A DNA stretch of 29,129 nucleotides from NCBI GenBank assembly GCA_033557685.1, contig JAWQRN010000473.1:1-29129 (forward strand). Direction: 5' to 3'. Source of the DNA: Sperchopsis tessellata. Its lineage: Eukaryota > Arthropoda > Insecta > Coleoptera > Hydrophilidae. Positions 9,500 to 22,500 of the stretch are shown piece by piece. Each line of letters starts with the position of its first letter. The stretch's first letter is position 1. The position numbers and the translations under genes are program-made. The notes beneath the pieces were generated by a model. That model made no database searches. It saw only the letters and a program-made list of their open reading frames with translations, and was not told the DNA's origin.

Positions 9500-12470
9500 T
9501 ATGTTTTATTTGAAATGTATGTGTGCATGTTGGTGAAACTTTTTAAATCTATTAAAACAAATAACTAAATTAGTGTCTGCTATGCCTTTCCGTGTCCATG
9601 GGCAGTGCCTTAGCGGTAGTTTTTGTAAAGTCCATAATAGATGCTATCGAATAGAAAAGAATCCAAAAATGAAATTGAAATATTTCTAGTGTGCACATCT
9701 TGAATCATTCGATGTCTAACAACTATAGTTCTAAATATGTGTCCACCTTTTGCTCCAATATATTTGTGTGAGTAAATAAGGGGAAAATACATTAACGATG
9801 TAAAATTAAAAAAAGCTCAGTTTTGTATAGAAATTCAAAACATTATTAAATAAACGACTTTCCTGTATCGATAGTGATAACCATGTAATTTTCATTGGTT
9901 CAAGTAAAATATTGAGGTTTATGTTGGGCTTCAAGTACATTCATTCAAGGGATAATCTTATGCATGTACATTTACTTAGTCTTTATACGAAATACTTGTA
10001 ATAATGAAATAAATGGAGATAATAATACTGCAAACTAACGTTTAAGAATTTTTGTTATCAATTTTTAAGGCATTTATTTTTCGTGAATATTTCAGAAAAC
10101 CATGACCGATTAATTAACAAAAAACCAAGTTCATAATAATTTTCAATAAGGATCTCAAGATTTCGATCCTCATATATGTGAGGAAACAGACCAATAGTAA
10201 AATAGGAGTCTCATACTTGGATGCTAACTGTAAATTTAGGAATCTTATTAAATGTTAAAAATGGACATGCTTATGCTTTTTGCTAATTGAAATAAAAGTA
10301 GGCCAAAGGGGTAATATATTGTGCTGTTCAAAACAAATAAACTTGCCTTAATTATGTTTAACTGGCTATATCAAAATAAATTTAATACGTTTAATATCAT
10401 TAAAGTAAATCAGTCAACATTTTTGACTAGTTGAAACATAAAGAAAACATTGAAGTTGCTTTTCTTTTACCTTAACAATATTTTTTAAATCATTATTTTA
10501 CAGATTAGGACATTACATTACTTAGGATGTGTGTTTGTTTTCAGAATATATTGATCTCCGCAGGATAGGCAACAGTATTTATACTGTTCTAACAAAGTTA
10601 CATACACCAATCATAGAAACAGTAGCTTCATTTAACATGGGTATTTGTTGCAAGGATCTTTTTGGTTGGAGTTTCCTGACATTAAATATGTCCCTAGGGG
10701 TCTATTACATTTAATAGAATACGAGTTTCGTTTATCCAGGTTGGAAAATTTTAGTTCGGGAGTTAAGATGAAAGCCATTAAAATTGTACATAGCACATCA
10801 TTGTAAGAGTATAGATACCCTTGGACTAATTCAATAGGGATCTAATATACGGGAAATATGAATTAATCAGATCTACGAATTTAGACTTCAAACAGCAATA
10901 CTCAACACCGAAATTATAAAGTATATATTGTGACAGAATGCTTTAATTCACTTCTAAAATATTTACACTGTGACAGAACGGATTATTTCATTAAAATATA
11001 TATTTAATAGTATCTACTTATTTAAATACTAATTTATATTAATTCGGGAATTGTAAACGAGTCTTACTACCAGTTAATTTAAGTAGTAGTTCTATTAATG
11101 TACTTTGCATGCTGTTTATACCATAAGCCAGTAACTTATCTTTTACGTGATTTTAGGCGCCGGCAGACCTAATTTGAACGAAATATTATGGTTTGTTAAA
11201 AGAAATACGTATCAGCAGACAACCAGAAGGGGGTTGAGGGAATGATTTGGAAGATAAGATACACTGAGAAAGGGACAGAAGTCAGGGAGCTATCACAGTT
11301 TTCTAACTTTAGTTTTCTAAAGTATTGTTATCGACAGGTGTTCTGTGAATATGTGGTTTCTGTGGATCAGTAAGCGCAGTTAATAATATTTATTTATTTC
11401 TATTTCCTGGTTAAATTGATAGATTACTTAACAGGGTTTCACAAGACTTGGCTTTTGCAATGTTTATTTTGTTAAATTGAAATATGCATGTGTATATAAT
11501 ATTTATATTATAAAGTCTTTCTTTGTCCATCAATAAAGGTGACATTACTGAGTCAACTTATATTAATTAACTTGTGAATATATTTATAATCTTCATAAGA
11601 ACTTAACGTTTTCAAGTCGTGATTTAATTATTCAGATATCTTTCATTTATTTAATATATCAGGGCGCATGAACATGTTTTGTTATATTCTATAGCGCATG
11701 ATAGAAATTGCTTCTCGTTTTATTGATATCCTAAAGTAAATGATTTAAATGTTATAAGCGTTATTATAAATGCTCTGTGTTAAATATTTTATTATAATAT
11801 AACTTTGGTTTTCGTAGTCTTTTGTTTTATTTGCAGCATCTTTAGTTGTGGTTTATTATTATTGTTATTGTCTATTATGTTATAATGTTACATGTTTTGT
11901 TTTAATTAAGGAATGTATTCGGGCTGGCGGTTTGTTTAGGTACATTTGTAACTATTATACAGTCACATTACTTTTGAAGATTTTTCATTAATGACTATTA
12001 GTTTGGATATTTGAAGCGGAGTTCCCACAGTTATTCTAATTGATTGGTGTAAAAGGATATTCCAGGTGTAATATCTTATTCTTCTGATAGGATTTATATA
12101 ATTACAGTTTTGGATTATGAACTTATACCGGATGTACTCAAAAAATATTCGAAAGTAATGTGGATTTCAGTTCTATAGATATAATTTATAATTTTGAATG
12201 ACTGAGGACGTTTGCTAACATGAGCATATGTACTATTATTTCTTTATATATCGGGTTGATAGTGACCCTAAGGCACTCAAGTTAATATGAAGGTTTTATC
12301 TTGTTTGTGGGAGCTTTCCATAGAGTACCGTAGTTTGTCTTGCGCAATAAATACCCACATATGACTAATGTAACAGCTCGTTTCTTTGCTGTATTTAATA
12401 ATTACCAAATCCTAATCTGCATTGCAACAGTTGTGTGAGATTTTGTCGTTACAGTATACACACAGTATTA
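9500..12470. other. Intergenic region, no gene recognised
   Basis: Short open frames at 9610-9792 (minus) and 10529-10714 (plus) have no known domain, promoter or splice context. A purine-rich patch at about 11190-11310 and an AATAAA near 11533 gave a passing impression of a long terminal repeat, but no matching ends or target duplication were seen. Confidence 0.45.
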
Positions 12471-12475
12471 GGGTC

Positions 12476-12539
12476 CAGTTGTACTCTAATAAGCGTGAGC
12501 GAGTCCGTCCTATGGCCATTGCGTGAAGTCGTACAACTG
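12476..12539. repeat. 9-base inverted repeat (CAGTTGTAC / GTACAACTG)
   Basis: Perfect arms at 12476-12484 and 12531-12539 enclose 46 bases. They lie in a 12.4-13.2 kb patch that is visibly less AT-rich than its surroundings. No protein or RNA family was recognised in the loop or flanks. Confidence 0.5.
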
Positions 12540-14630
12540 ATGTCCAATCTCCCCAGTTAGTTATTTAACACAATTGTAGGGAAACAGCATTTTGAGCAAG
12601 GTAAAGACCACGCACCCTTAGGGTCTTCGTGCTAGGTGGTAACTGCACACGGTTTCCGAAATCATATTAGTTCGTCTCCATATATTACCTAAGGGTAAGA
12701 TAAGCTGGATTTATGCGGGTTAGAAGTGATTACTGCCCTCGTATCATATCTTAATATTATTATTTGTATAGTCGTATCCTAACAAACAGGTGAGGACTGA
12801 GCCCATGTGCTGGTCACAGTGTGTCTTTCTACACTATATTATACATGTTTGGAATCAATACAAATTTATGTGTGAACTGTTAACGGACTTAATGTAGTTG
12901 ACTCATTGGATTAACTACCCCTGTCCACCTGTGCCGAGGGTCATTACGAACCTTCCCTTGATTGGCATGGTTTTCCCCTCTTGAGATCTTTAGTGTGAGG
13001 TCTTTCCTGGTGTTGTTGAGCTAGTATTGAATATTTAGTTTTACTAGCGATCCGTCTGATGATCTCACGGTAATAATTTATTTTCCCCTAATCAATATAG
13101 TAATACTTGTTGACGAGGGATCATGTCTTTTATTTCTAACCTTTGACAAGTCCTCATCCTTAATGAGCCTGCACAACGTCAGTAAGGCCTATCCGATTAT
13201 CACAAATACGTAAGAAAATTATAATAATTATAATTACTTTAATTTGGCCAATTATATGTGTTTTCGTCCTTTTCGGTTGGTAAGTTAATTTATCGTAACG
13301 CGAGTGCGCATAATGCACCCGTTAACCTTTTACCACACGCGAAAAGGCGCGGATGCGTTATAATATACAACATTGAGGAAGAAAGGTGTACATTTTCTTA
13401 TTTTCCAGATAATTTGTGGTGTAATAAAAGTAGAAATTAGTTGGAAGTATTTCTATTAAGTGTTCTTCTATAAAATGTACCTACGTGTCGGAATTAATTA
13501 TTCCTGCATCTAAGGCACACAATATACGAAAACAAGCAGGTATTAGGAAAACATGGAGGTGTAAAAGTTAAACTACTGCTTACATGTAGCCAGAACCATG
13601 TGCTTTTTACAAAAGACACCAACCATCGAAAAGCAAGGTCAATTAACTAAATAAATTAAACCTCAACGAATAATATACATCAAGAAAGATACTAAAATAA
13701 TTTAAACATGACAATACATTTTAAAAGACGTTATTCCAACAAGGCAACAAAAATTGCATTTAATTCAAAATAATCAGTATAGAAGAGGAGTGATCATCCC
13801 GAATGCGTCGATATCATTCTATACCTGAATCGCCACTAAATCGCGACTAAACTGTGTAGCTCAAGGAGATCTTATTACAAAACAACAATTATCAAATCAG
13901 TAAGCAATGATTGTCCATTCAATTATACCTGGGAAGGGTTAAAGCATCCGTTATTTGAATAGATGATCAATTTAAAACAAAAAATAGTCAACGGAAAACT
14001 GTTATATCACGCCAACAGTGGAGAGTAAAAAAGTTAAATTAAACAGTAAATGGCTTAGATTTTAAATAAGAAGTTACAAGGAAGTTGAGCCCTCTAAAAA
14101 CAGAATCAATTTCATAACAGTAAAGAACACATATATCAAGAAAACAGTCATATTAACAAGTCAATATGGCCCCAAAAAGGAGAATAGAAATTTTAAAGTT
14201 CAAATACTAAAGTAACCTAGGAATGTGTAGCAACTGATATAATTATGTGGAAACATATATATGTATATCTAAAAGCTCAACACACAAGTGTATGTGGAAA
14301 CCATAAAGGATGCCAATCACACCATTAATAACTATAACAAAACCATAGAAATACAATTTACAAAATTATGTCAAGATTCACTCTGTCCAATGTCAAGAAG
14401 ATTGCAATATACCACAATCAGGGATTCAGTGTCTTTTCTAAAGTCCATAGAATTGGGATCTCTATATATATGACACATCTTTAAGAAATTTTTTCTTTGA
14501 GTACAACTCACAATATCCAAGATACTTATTTCATCAAATCATTTTTTAAAAGCACATGGTTACAGGTAATCAATAGTTAGACTTTTACATTTCCATGTTT
14601 TTCCTGATACGTGCTTGTGTTGTTATATTG
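12540..14630. other. Intergenic region with a less AT-rich patch, no gene recognised
   Basis: The stretch to about 13200 has more G and C and looks like a decayed transposon or retroelement non-coding part, but six-frame reading gave no domain. A 60-codon frame at 13258-13440 begins without ATG and has no recognisable similarity. From 13450 to 14630 the sequence is A-rich and featureless. Confidence 0.4.
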
Positions 14631-14637
14631 TATACTC

Positions 14638-14668
14638 AAGATGAAGGAATAATTATTACGAAACGTCG
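14638..14668 (+). repeat. Hammerhead-like hairpin motif (copy E)
   Basis: AAGATGA, a hairpin around AATAATTATT, then CGAAACGTCGG. The order GATGA-helix-GAAAC is the layout of a hammerhead ribozyme core around helix II. It shares the GAAACGTCGG end with the copy at 29020-29129 but not its flanks. Ribozyme activity is not implied. Confidence 0.4.
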
Positions 14669-14940
14669 GTGGATTGTAGAAAAGAACATATAACGGAAAT
14701 ATTTACAACTAGTTTCTGCTTTTCTTTGAACACAAATTACCTAAATTTACACCTTTGTCATCAACGTTATAACTACTTGGTAGTGGATTAATAAAGGCTT
14801 TTTATTTTGACGTTTTCCATAACATCAACTATTGTCGTTATCACTTGCTAAAAACATTGTTATTGTAAAAGATTAAATGTAGATATAAATAATACAATCT
14901 TTTTAAAAAATAAGTTTTAATTGATAAATTGAAGGAATAT

Positions 14941-15084
14941 AATTCAGTACGTAGAAATCCACGGCTACTGTAGGTATCTTCTGGTTTTCTGGGAGATAAC
15001 TGTATGTCGGATATTCTTAGCACCGACGTCTTGTTCACTGTTGAAGGGGACATTATCAAGACATGTAGCTCCTAAAAGTGCTAG
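14941..15084 (-). repeat. Dispersed repeat with hammerhead-like hairpin (copy A)
   Basis: About 140 bases shared with 16043-16220 and 29020-29129: a plus-strand AATTCAGTACGTAGA start, a TTTTCTGGGAGATAAC block, the hairpin region at 15029-15059, and an ACATGTAGCT end. Read on the minus strand, TTGATAATGTCC precedes the loop. The second arm and the GAAA box have decayed to AAGACG in this copy. An oppositely oriented copy lies 57 bases away. Confidence 0.75.
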
Positions 15085-15140
15085 GTCAGTCTATGACTAT
15101 CACGTTTGAGAGTTATATGTCAGACTATACCAAAAAATTA

Positions 15141-15242
15141 TAAGTGCTACATATAATAATGTCCCATAGAACAGTGGACGAGACGAAGGCAAACAGGAAA
15201 GACCACATTGGGTAAACACACCATAAAACCGGAAGGAATAGA
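15141..15242 (+). repeat. Dispersed repeat with hammerhead-like hairpin, inverted relative to copy A (copy D)
   Basis: The plus strand here matches the minus strand of the other copies: GTGCTACAT, ATAATGTCC, a loop, GTGGACGAGACG, then AAGGCAAACA and ACCGGAAG. The GTCC/GGAC helix at 15161-15164 and 15176-15179 is intact. It is diverged but collinear for about 100 bases. With copy A it forms a head-to-head inverted pair. Confidence 0.65.
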
Positions 15243-16042
15243 GTTTGTTTTTTTTAAATAATGTTTTTGTTCTTTACGTGCTTGATTTTAATTTAGGAAT
15301 AAAAATTTAATATTTTATAGATATTATAAATTATAAATAATTAATTAATATTGTATTATTGAGGTAAATTTTGAGTGTCTTTTTTATGTTACCGTTGGTA
15401 TGTGGTATTTCTTTTACTGACCGTTTGGTTTGTTGTCTTAGCGTTAAAAAAATTGAGCATTTTTATAATCTAAAATATGGTTAATTATTAATATGCTGAG
15501 AAAGTGATGTGCTACTTGGTTTAATTTATTTGTCAGATTTGTGTTGTGTTAACCTTGCATTTAGATTTTGATTAGTTTATTCAATATAAATTTTGAAACA
15601 ATCAGAATATGGTAATTTATTAATTACATTGTGTTTCTCAATATCGCTAATGTCGGATTTGAATTTTGGCAATTTTTCTGCCTTTATTAGTTATGAAAAA
15701 GGCGGGTTTAATGATACAGTTTTTGCTAGTGATTTTTTATAGGCTAGTGATGTTTTGTATATAAGGTATTTTTATTTGTGTATTATGTTGTGTTGGTTGT
15801 TTTATTTAGAAAATTATTGATTGGTGTTTGATTCTATGAATTGCTCTGCTTATGATGTTTTTGGGGAAACTATTGTTTAAGAAATTTGTTTAACACATGT
15901 CTTAGAGTTCCTTCATTACAATGCTAGCAATAATAGCTGAAAGAGAATTGCACAGAGCACATTTGATGATAAAATGTAAAATTATAATAAAAATATGTAC
16001 AGTTTAAACGCAATTTGATTGTTTCAATAAATTCTTATTGAG
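15243..16042. other. Intergenic spacer, nothing recognised
   Basis: T-rich sequence between copies D and B of the dispersed repeat, with no open frame of note. Its position between repeat copies raises the possibility that it is the body of one decayed element, but I recognise no coding trace. Confidence 0.4.
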
Positions 16043-16220
16043 AATTCAGTACGTAGACTTCCGAGGTTACAATAAATATCTTCAGGTTTTCCGGGAGATA
16101 ACCGTGTGTTGGCTTTTGTTTTTGCCGACTTTTCGTCCGCTGTTGCAGCGGACATTATCAAGACATGTAGTTCTTAAAAGTGCTTTTTAAACATTGCCAT
16201 GTAGCTCCGTAAAGTGCTAG
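16043..16220 (-). repeat. Dispersed repeat with hammerhead-like hairpin (copy B)
   Basis: This copy aligns with copies A and C over its whole length. The hairpin is perfect here: GTCCGCTG-TTG-CAGCGGAC at 16135-16153, eight base pairs. On the minus strand it is preceded by TTGATAA and followed by GAAAAGTCGG. The CATGTAGCTC..AAAGTGC end appears twice, at about 16163-16184 and 16199-16220, a short internal duplication. Confidence 0.75.
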
Positions 16221-16816
16221 TTGTAGGTGCCGACTAGCTTTTTCTTGACTAGCTCATGTAATATGTCAATTTCTAATGGGGGTTCTAAAGTGATTAAATG
16301 AACGACAATAATAGATAAGCGGCTTTCAATTTCTGTATAAATATCAACTATTCTAAAAGTGAATTTTCTACAAATATACTGAATTAATACTTTATTATGG
16401 TAATGAAATTAAACGCTTTCTCTTCCTTTACATATAAGGTAAATAATTTATTAATAGTATGAAACATATTCCTCACATTAAACAATTACATTTTTCAGAT
16501 AATAATAATTAGTAGTCATAATTGGCAAGCTCTACTTGACATGCTCCATATTTTTCAACAGAAAAAATATTCAATTATGCATAATGAATTAAAACAAACA
16601 CTAGTATAATTGTGTTGTTAAATAGTGTTAATAAATTAATATTGTATAAACGTTATTTAAATGAGGATTTTTAATTAAAATATATGTAATGCATATGTAT
16701 ACAATATTAAACTTAAAGCTAATCGCTGATCTTCCACTTTCGCAGTTTTTTTATTGTTTTGGATGAATTTAATCCACTTTGACCTAAAATATCAAGTAGA
16801 GTATAAAAATGTATGA
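16221..16816. other. Upstream region of gene 2
   Basis: AT-rich sequence between repeat copy B and the gene 2 TATA box. No gene is visible. The minus-strand frame at 16719-16922 overlaps the promoter and first exon and is a chance frame. Confidence 0.5.
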
Positions 16817-16850
16817 TATAAAGCGAACGCTGCTTTAATATCAGTTCAGT
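16817..16850 (+). promoter_or_regulatory. Core promoter of gene 2: TATA box plus doubled TCAGT initiator
   Basis: TATAAAG at 16817-16823 and TCAGTTCAGT at 16841-16850. Using A16848 as +1 puts the TATA box at -31, the standard distance. The first TCAGT copy would give -26. The arrangement mirrors gene 1. Confidence 0.75.
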
Positions 16851-16892
16851 TTTTGTTAGGTTTCCGTCCGAGTTAATGCAATGGATCAAGCG
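16848..16892 (+). other. Exon 1 of gene 2 (5' UTR plus four codons)
   Basis: A 33-base leader, then ATGGATCAAGCG (MDQA) at 16881-16892 and donor GTAAGC at 16893. The exon ends at a codon boundary, as in gene 1. An ATG at 16876 in another frame would stop soon after the splice, so 16881 is the only start that fits exon 2; its context has G at -3 and +4. Confidence 0.72.
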
Positions 16893-19481
16893 GTAAGCTC
16901 TAAGGGCATATTTTGCCACCATTTTATTGAAGTTAGAATTACTGTCTAGAATATTTAAATACTATTGACAATATTTTCTTGTTTTAATAACTGTATATCA
17001 TATTTCTTTAAGTATGTTTGGTGTGAATCTGTGAAAACATGTTAATTTGTCTAGTTATTATGAGTTTTGTGTTCAATAGTGTAGGAGAACGTCTGCATAC
17101 CTATTTTTAGCATGTTTTCTATAGGATGTTTTAAAAAATTAGTCGAACGCTAGAATGAATACTGCCTACGAGGCGTTCCGATTAACTGCAGCCTCTCGTA
17201 AGTGTACCTGTGTCCCATATGCAGTTCAGCATTTGTACTTATTTTAATATACTATTCGGTTTCATCCTTGTGAATTAAAAATGCGACTATATAGCTGTAA
17301 GCCTTGGTATCGTTTAGATTCTTAAAGATGGATTGGAAAATCTGCTATACGAATAGAAAGTTTGATTAATCGAGAAATAGGATGTACTCTATTCCATTTA
17401 ACAATTGCTTAGTAATTCGGTAGCTATTGTTTGATAGGTATATTTTTATTCCAAAATAAACATCTCAAGTGTCCACTGGAAAGCCAAATATACTTTTAGA
17501 AGAGAATTTAGAAAACAATCTGTTTGATTTGACAAATAATATATACAATTGTAGATCTCTGTAATAGTTTTTCAGATAAATCCAATAAATTTCTTTCAAA
17601 AATAGATTTTATTGTTAAATTAATTTAGTAAATAAACTTTATAATATGTTATACCCTTATGGCTTAATAGTAGATATCAAAATATCGTGAAACATTGTTT
17701 TCGAGCTTTTTCAACTTGGAAATAAAACATCAATAGTTTACCAGCAGTTATTGCTCGTTTTTACTAACGCTCGTTATTTCTATAAACAAATAGTAAAAGT
17801 CATGATATGCAATAATGGGTTAAGGAAAATTGGTCACGAGTGACATTTATACTGAATATTGAGCGAATTGCATAAGTACAGGTGCAAATTGAGGTTACTA
17901 TCGTTACATACACGTTGATTTATTTTATTAAAAAGAAACCTCTGATAATATATAATAATAAGTTGCTCCTCAAAGGTTTTTATGATAACTATACATTTTT
18001 AGATATTCTTTTTCTTATATCATTTTCTATATAAACAGTAATTTATTTGTCTCATTACAATTACAGTTATACAGGTCACAAATAAAGGAAAATGCATAAT
18101 TCTAAAACTAAAATAAAAAATTGAAATACTCCTCCAAACTATAAAAGTAGTTTTGTATTGAAATGACTTCACTACATTTAAACTGGTTAACAGGCAAATA
18201 TAGACAAACAATTGGAAAATTATTGTAAATTTTTGTTGACACAATTATATATGATTTATGCGTTTTAGCCAGTTTGTCTTGAGGAAGGCATATATTATCC
18301 CGAAATCGTGTGTGATAATCATGATTTGATTATACTGCAATACTCGAAATCCTGGCATAAATGGAAAACTCGTAAATATACTGTTCTATGAAGCTCAAAA
18401 TGTTTAACTCATTAAAAATAATTCGACAACTATCCCTTTTTGCTCACCTCGTGATAACTCTGATTGCTCTTTTCTGTGAATTGAAAATTAAATATACATC
18501 AGTTGAGTTGCCCCACAGCAAGATGCTATAATGCTATGAAAAGTGGCATAATATGCAACAATGCAGCATTCTTCTGATAAACAGTAAGTTAACTACCTCA
18601 ATAAAAATGTTACTACATACAGCTTTCTCATAAAATAGTGAATGTGATCGTTCTAAGTCAAGCAAGTATAAATAATGGAACTCAACAAACTCTTTTTCTC
18701 TTTGCTTTTATTTGTAGATAAGGAGAAAACTACAAATTGAGTATTTTCGTCATTTAAAAATAATTTATTTAATATGAACTACTCACCAACCAAGACAATA
18801 ACAACTCGAGCCTTCAGATGAAGGTTTTGTACATCTGTAACAACCACGAGTTTTGAAGTGTCATCTGCATACATTACTGTGGTGACTTTTGTCTAAGATG
18901 GGAGGTCGTTCACATACAATATAAATTAAATTAGACCAAGAATGGATTATTGAGGAACGCCATGTCTTATTAACTTCCAATTGGGTGTTTTTCTTTTTAC
19001 ACTGATACACTGGTATCTATTAGATAGATATGATTTAGAAAGGTTCGAAGGTAAACCTATATCCCCAAGTTTATCCAGTTTCTCGAAAATAATACCATGC
19101 GATACACAGTCAACTACCTAAAATAAATCACAAATAATGGCTTCCATCCTGTTCCATTGCTTCTAAAATCTTTGCAATTAGACAATTTGTAGCTATAAAT
19201 CTCGACGTTCCCAAACGGCAACCGAATTGACTATTTGTGAGAAAATTGTGACATTTCAAGTAGTCAACTAACCTACACTTAATAACTCTTTTAAACACAT
19301 AAAATCGGTAATAAGATGGGTTTATAATTTCTTGGGTTAGTTTATCCTCTTTTTTATTAGGATGTGAAATTTTTGCCAATTTCAAGAAATTTGGAAATTT
19401 ACCCTCTGAAAAACACATGTTAATTAAATTGGCTATCGAAACCGATACATTGCCCGCAATCAATTTAAAAATAAGTTCAGA

Positions 19482-19537
<56 letters not shown>

Positions 19538-22500
19538 GCGCGGAGTAAGAAATGACTTGTTACTTAACAAGTGTTGTGGTCATATTTCTGTTAATTGAAC
19601 TGAAAAATGTGCCCTTTTGAGAAGTCTTTTAAATTCTTTTATGCTAAAAAAAGAGCCCAAACATGCACTTTGGCATAGGATAGGTCCTTTGTGTTGGCAT
19701 TAATTCTTTGAAAGGGTACTAATGTATATCATGTAAGCATGGGCCAAGTGAATTTAAGCAAGCTATCATTAAAACTTATTTTCAATGTACAGAGTGATTG
19801 TTTTATTATGGAAATTGTAAACACTTGCTTCTTTCAAATGAAACATTTTTGAATTCTACTATTAAATAATTTGCTACTAATAAAACGACCATCCTGTACA
19901 TTAAAAGTATATTTTGATGATAGCTTGCTTAGATCCAGGATTCTTTTGTTTGAAAATAGTTCTGTTTATTTATGGTTTAATAGATATATAGGGGCTCAGT
20001 ATAGTTTATTTGAATCTATTATTGGTATCTACATTAGTAAAATTGTTACTTTAGGTGCCTTTATCTTATCACATTTTTGTTATATATCTCGCTAGTACGA
20101 GAGCTTGCCTGATTTTCGAGATCTAATAGATGATTACAAACTTTGCAGTGCATGAGGTGGACTTGAGTCCCATTTTTATGGATATTAACTTATTCTGAGC
20201 AAATGATGAACTAGTCCTTCTGGTTACTCATTATCCTTCTATTACATTTGATATTTCCTTGCAATATTCTATTAAACCACGCATATCTCAAAATATCTGT
20301 TACTAATACATTGACATGCGTTAATTTACCTTGTTTCACAGTTTGTTTTGTGGGTAAGATTTAACTAAGAACATCTCAAAAACAATTTCTTAATATGACT
20401 ACATATGTGTAAGATAGGAGCAGATAATACTACTTATGTTATATTCGGAAAACCTTGTGTAATCCTGTGTAAAGTCCATAATTATGTTATTTTTGCTTTT
20501 TAACTTATATTTAAAATGTTTTCTGCCCTATATACCGGTATGGATGAGATCTTTTTAGATTAGGTGTTCACGAGAAGCTGACTTAGATGCATCAAATTGA
20601 CTACATAGCATTAAACATTCAGCCTAGTTTGCCATATATAATCTGAATTATATTTTATATACAAACCACTTAATTGTTAGCTCATTTAGTTCAGTAATGC
20701 GCATTTTAATATTATTTTTAACCAAACAGAGCATTCTGTTTCTTATTTTAAATGTAACACCGGTTATATTGGTTCAATTTCTATTTATTTTTTAATTTCT
20801 AATTGACTTTTCAGCAATTCCTAATCTTTATACATTCTAAGATATTGGTACATTTATACGGAAAATTTAAACTGCATGCATGTGGAAAATCACTTGTAAG
20901 TTTCTCAAATAAGTCTTAGAAAAGTTGCCGTTTTCAGTTTAGATTGTTCAGGAATGAATACATCTTCTTGATTTTTTTGATTCTTTATTTAATTTTGAAA
21001 CACTCAAACGTACATGTACAATTGTATTCCTCTATCAGTTTGATGTATATTTCCTTATAGTGAACTTCCAAAGTTACAAATAAAATTAGTTATATGTAAA
21101 TTTTACAGTTTATTAAATTATCTTTTCGGAGTATGCTCTGACTATGACTCAATTGTTGAAAACAAAATGCAGAATCTAGCTGTTATTTGTATTTGGGTAA
21201 GTCAAGCTTGATATACAAGACTTTACAATACAATAATAATTAATATGTAAAGTTAATCACGAGAAAATGCATCGCAAATTATTCAAACGCAAGATATCCT
21301 CAAGTAATTAATTTTAAGAAAATCAACAGAACTTGCCACAAACTGATTTATAAGAAAAATTAATTTTTGTGAATGGACTCCAACAAAGTTCAACGTAATT
21401 ATTATTTCCTTTGAAAATCTAGTTTTTACCTATGAAGTGATTTCTCTATTACACTAAGGAAAACACATAATTAGCAAAAGTTAGTAATTAGCGTTAATTC
21501 ATCCTGAAAGTATGATGGAATAGTAGGGAAGTAAGGCATTGGGTCACATTTTTTTAATTCTACTCTAGCAAAATTCACTTAAACTTTTTGAAACCCCTAG
21601 TACATCCATGATGGTTATTCATCTCACAGCAATAATGGAAATGAAGAAGATTTCCTATATCTAATTATTTACTTCTTGTGGATATGCATTTAGTTTCAGC
21701 CTTGAAAATATTTGTTTAATAATAAATCGTTTTTGGATGCTTGGAGTTTTATATACTTGTTTTGTAAATAAAATGCATTTTTTCGTTAGAGAGGTGTAAT
21801 AGTCACACTTTTCGAGATATATTTAGTTTACCAAGACATTTCTAATCCTGTGGAGGAACTAAAATTTAAAAAAAATATATGATATATATTGATCTTATTA
21901 AATTTGCAAAGATCTTTCAGAGAATAACTGAGGTAGCGTTTGCAACATTTTCAACCCCTAATAATAATATATTAGGATATGTTGCCTTTTATTATATTAT
22001 AAAGGAAAGTTTATACAGATTATTTAAAATTTTAAAAACATATCTACTGGTATAAATCAAATAAGATTTTTATATAATAATTAATATTTACTTTAAAACA
22101 ATTTTCCTTCATAACTAGGGAATTGATAGAGACATAAATTTTGAATTTTTTCATTGTAAAAATATACAGTACTTTCTCTTCTAAAAATGAGTTTCATAAA
22201 TTTTGTTTAGAAATTTAATCAAAAATTATGGAACTTTAAACGTTCAGTAAAAACTTGTAAATATAAAACCCACTGATCTGAAAAGAGTAACTATTCTAAA
22301 CTCCATATGAAAATTTCAAGAGATTTTCCACATATATGAAACTTAAACTTTCCTTATGAATGTGCCAATCTTATAAATTATAAATTTTAGCTATAAATAT
22401 TATCGATACAAGTTAACTTAACAATTACCATATGAATAAAACATCTTCAATAATTGAAAATTTTAAAATAAGCTTTTTTGGACTGGGATCAACTAGAGTA

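Noticed and set aside
11190..11570. Possible solo long terminal repeat (purine-rich start, AATAAA near 11533)
   Set aside because: No matching TG...CA ends, no target duplication and no retrotransposon coding trace nearby.
20656..20800. Third promoter with TCAGT at 20691 and an ATG-led hydrophobic frame at 20696
   Set aside because: The TATA-like motif is too far (about 37 bases), the ATG would lie three bases from the start site, and the frame stops without a splice donor that fits.
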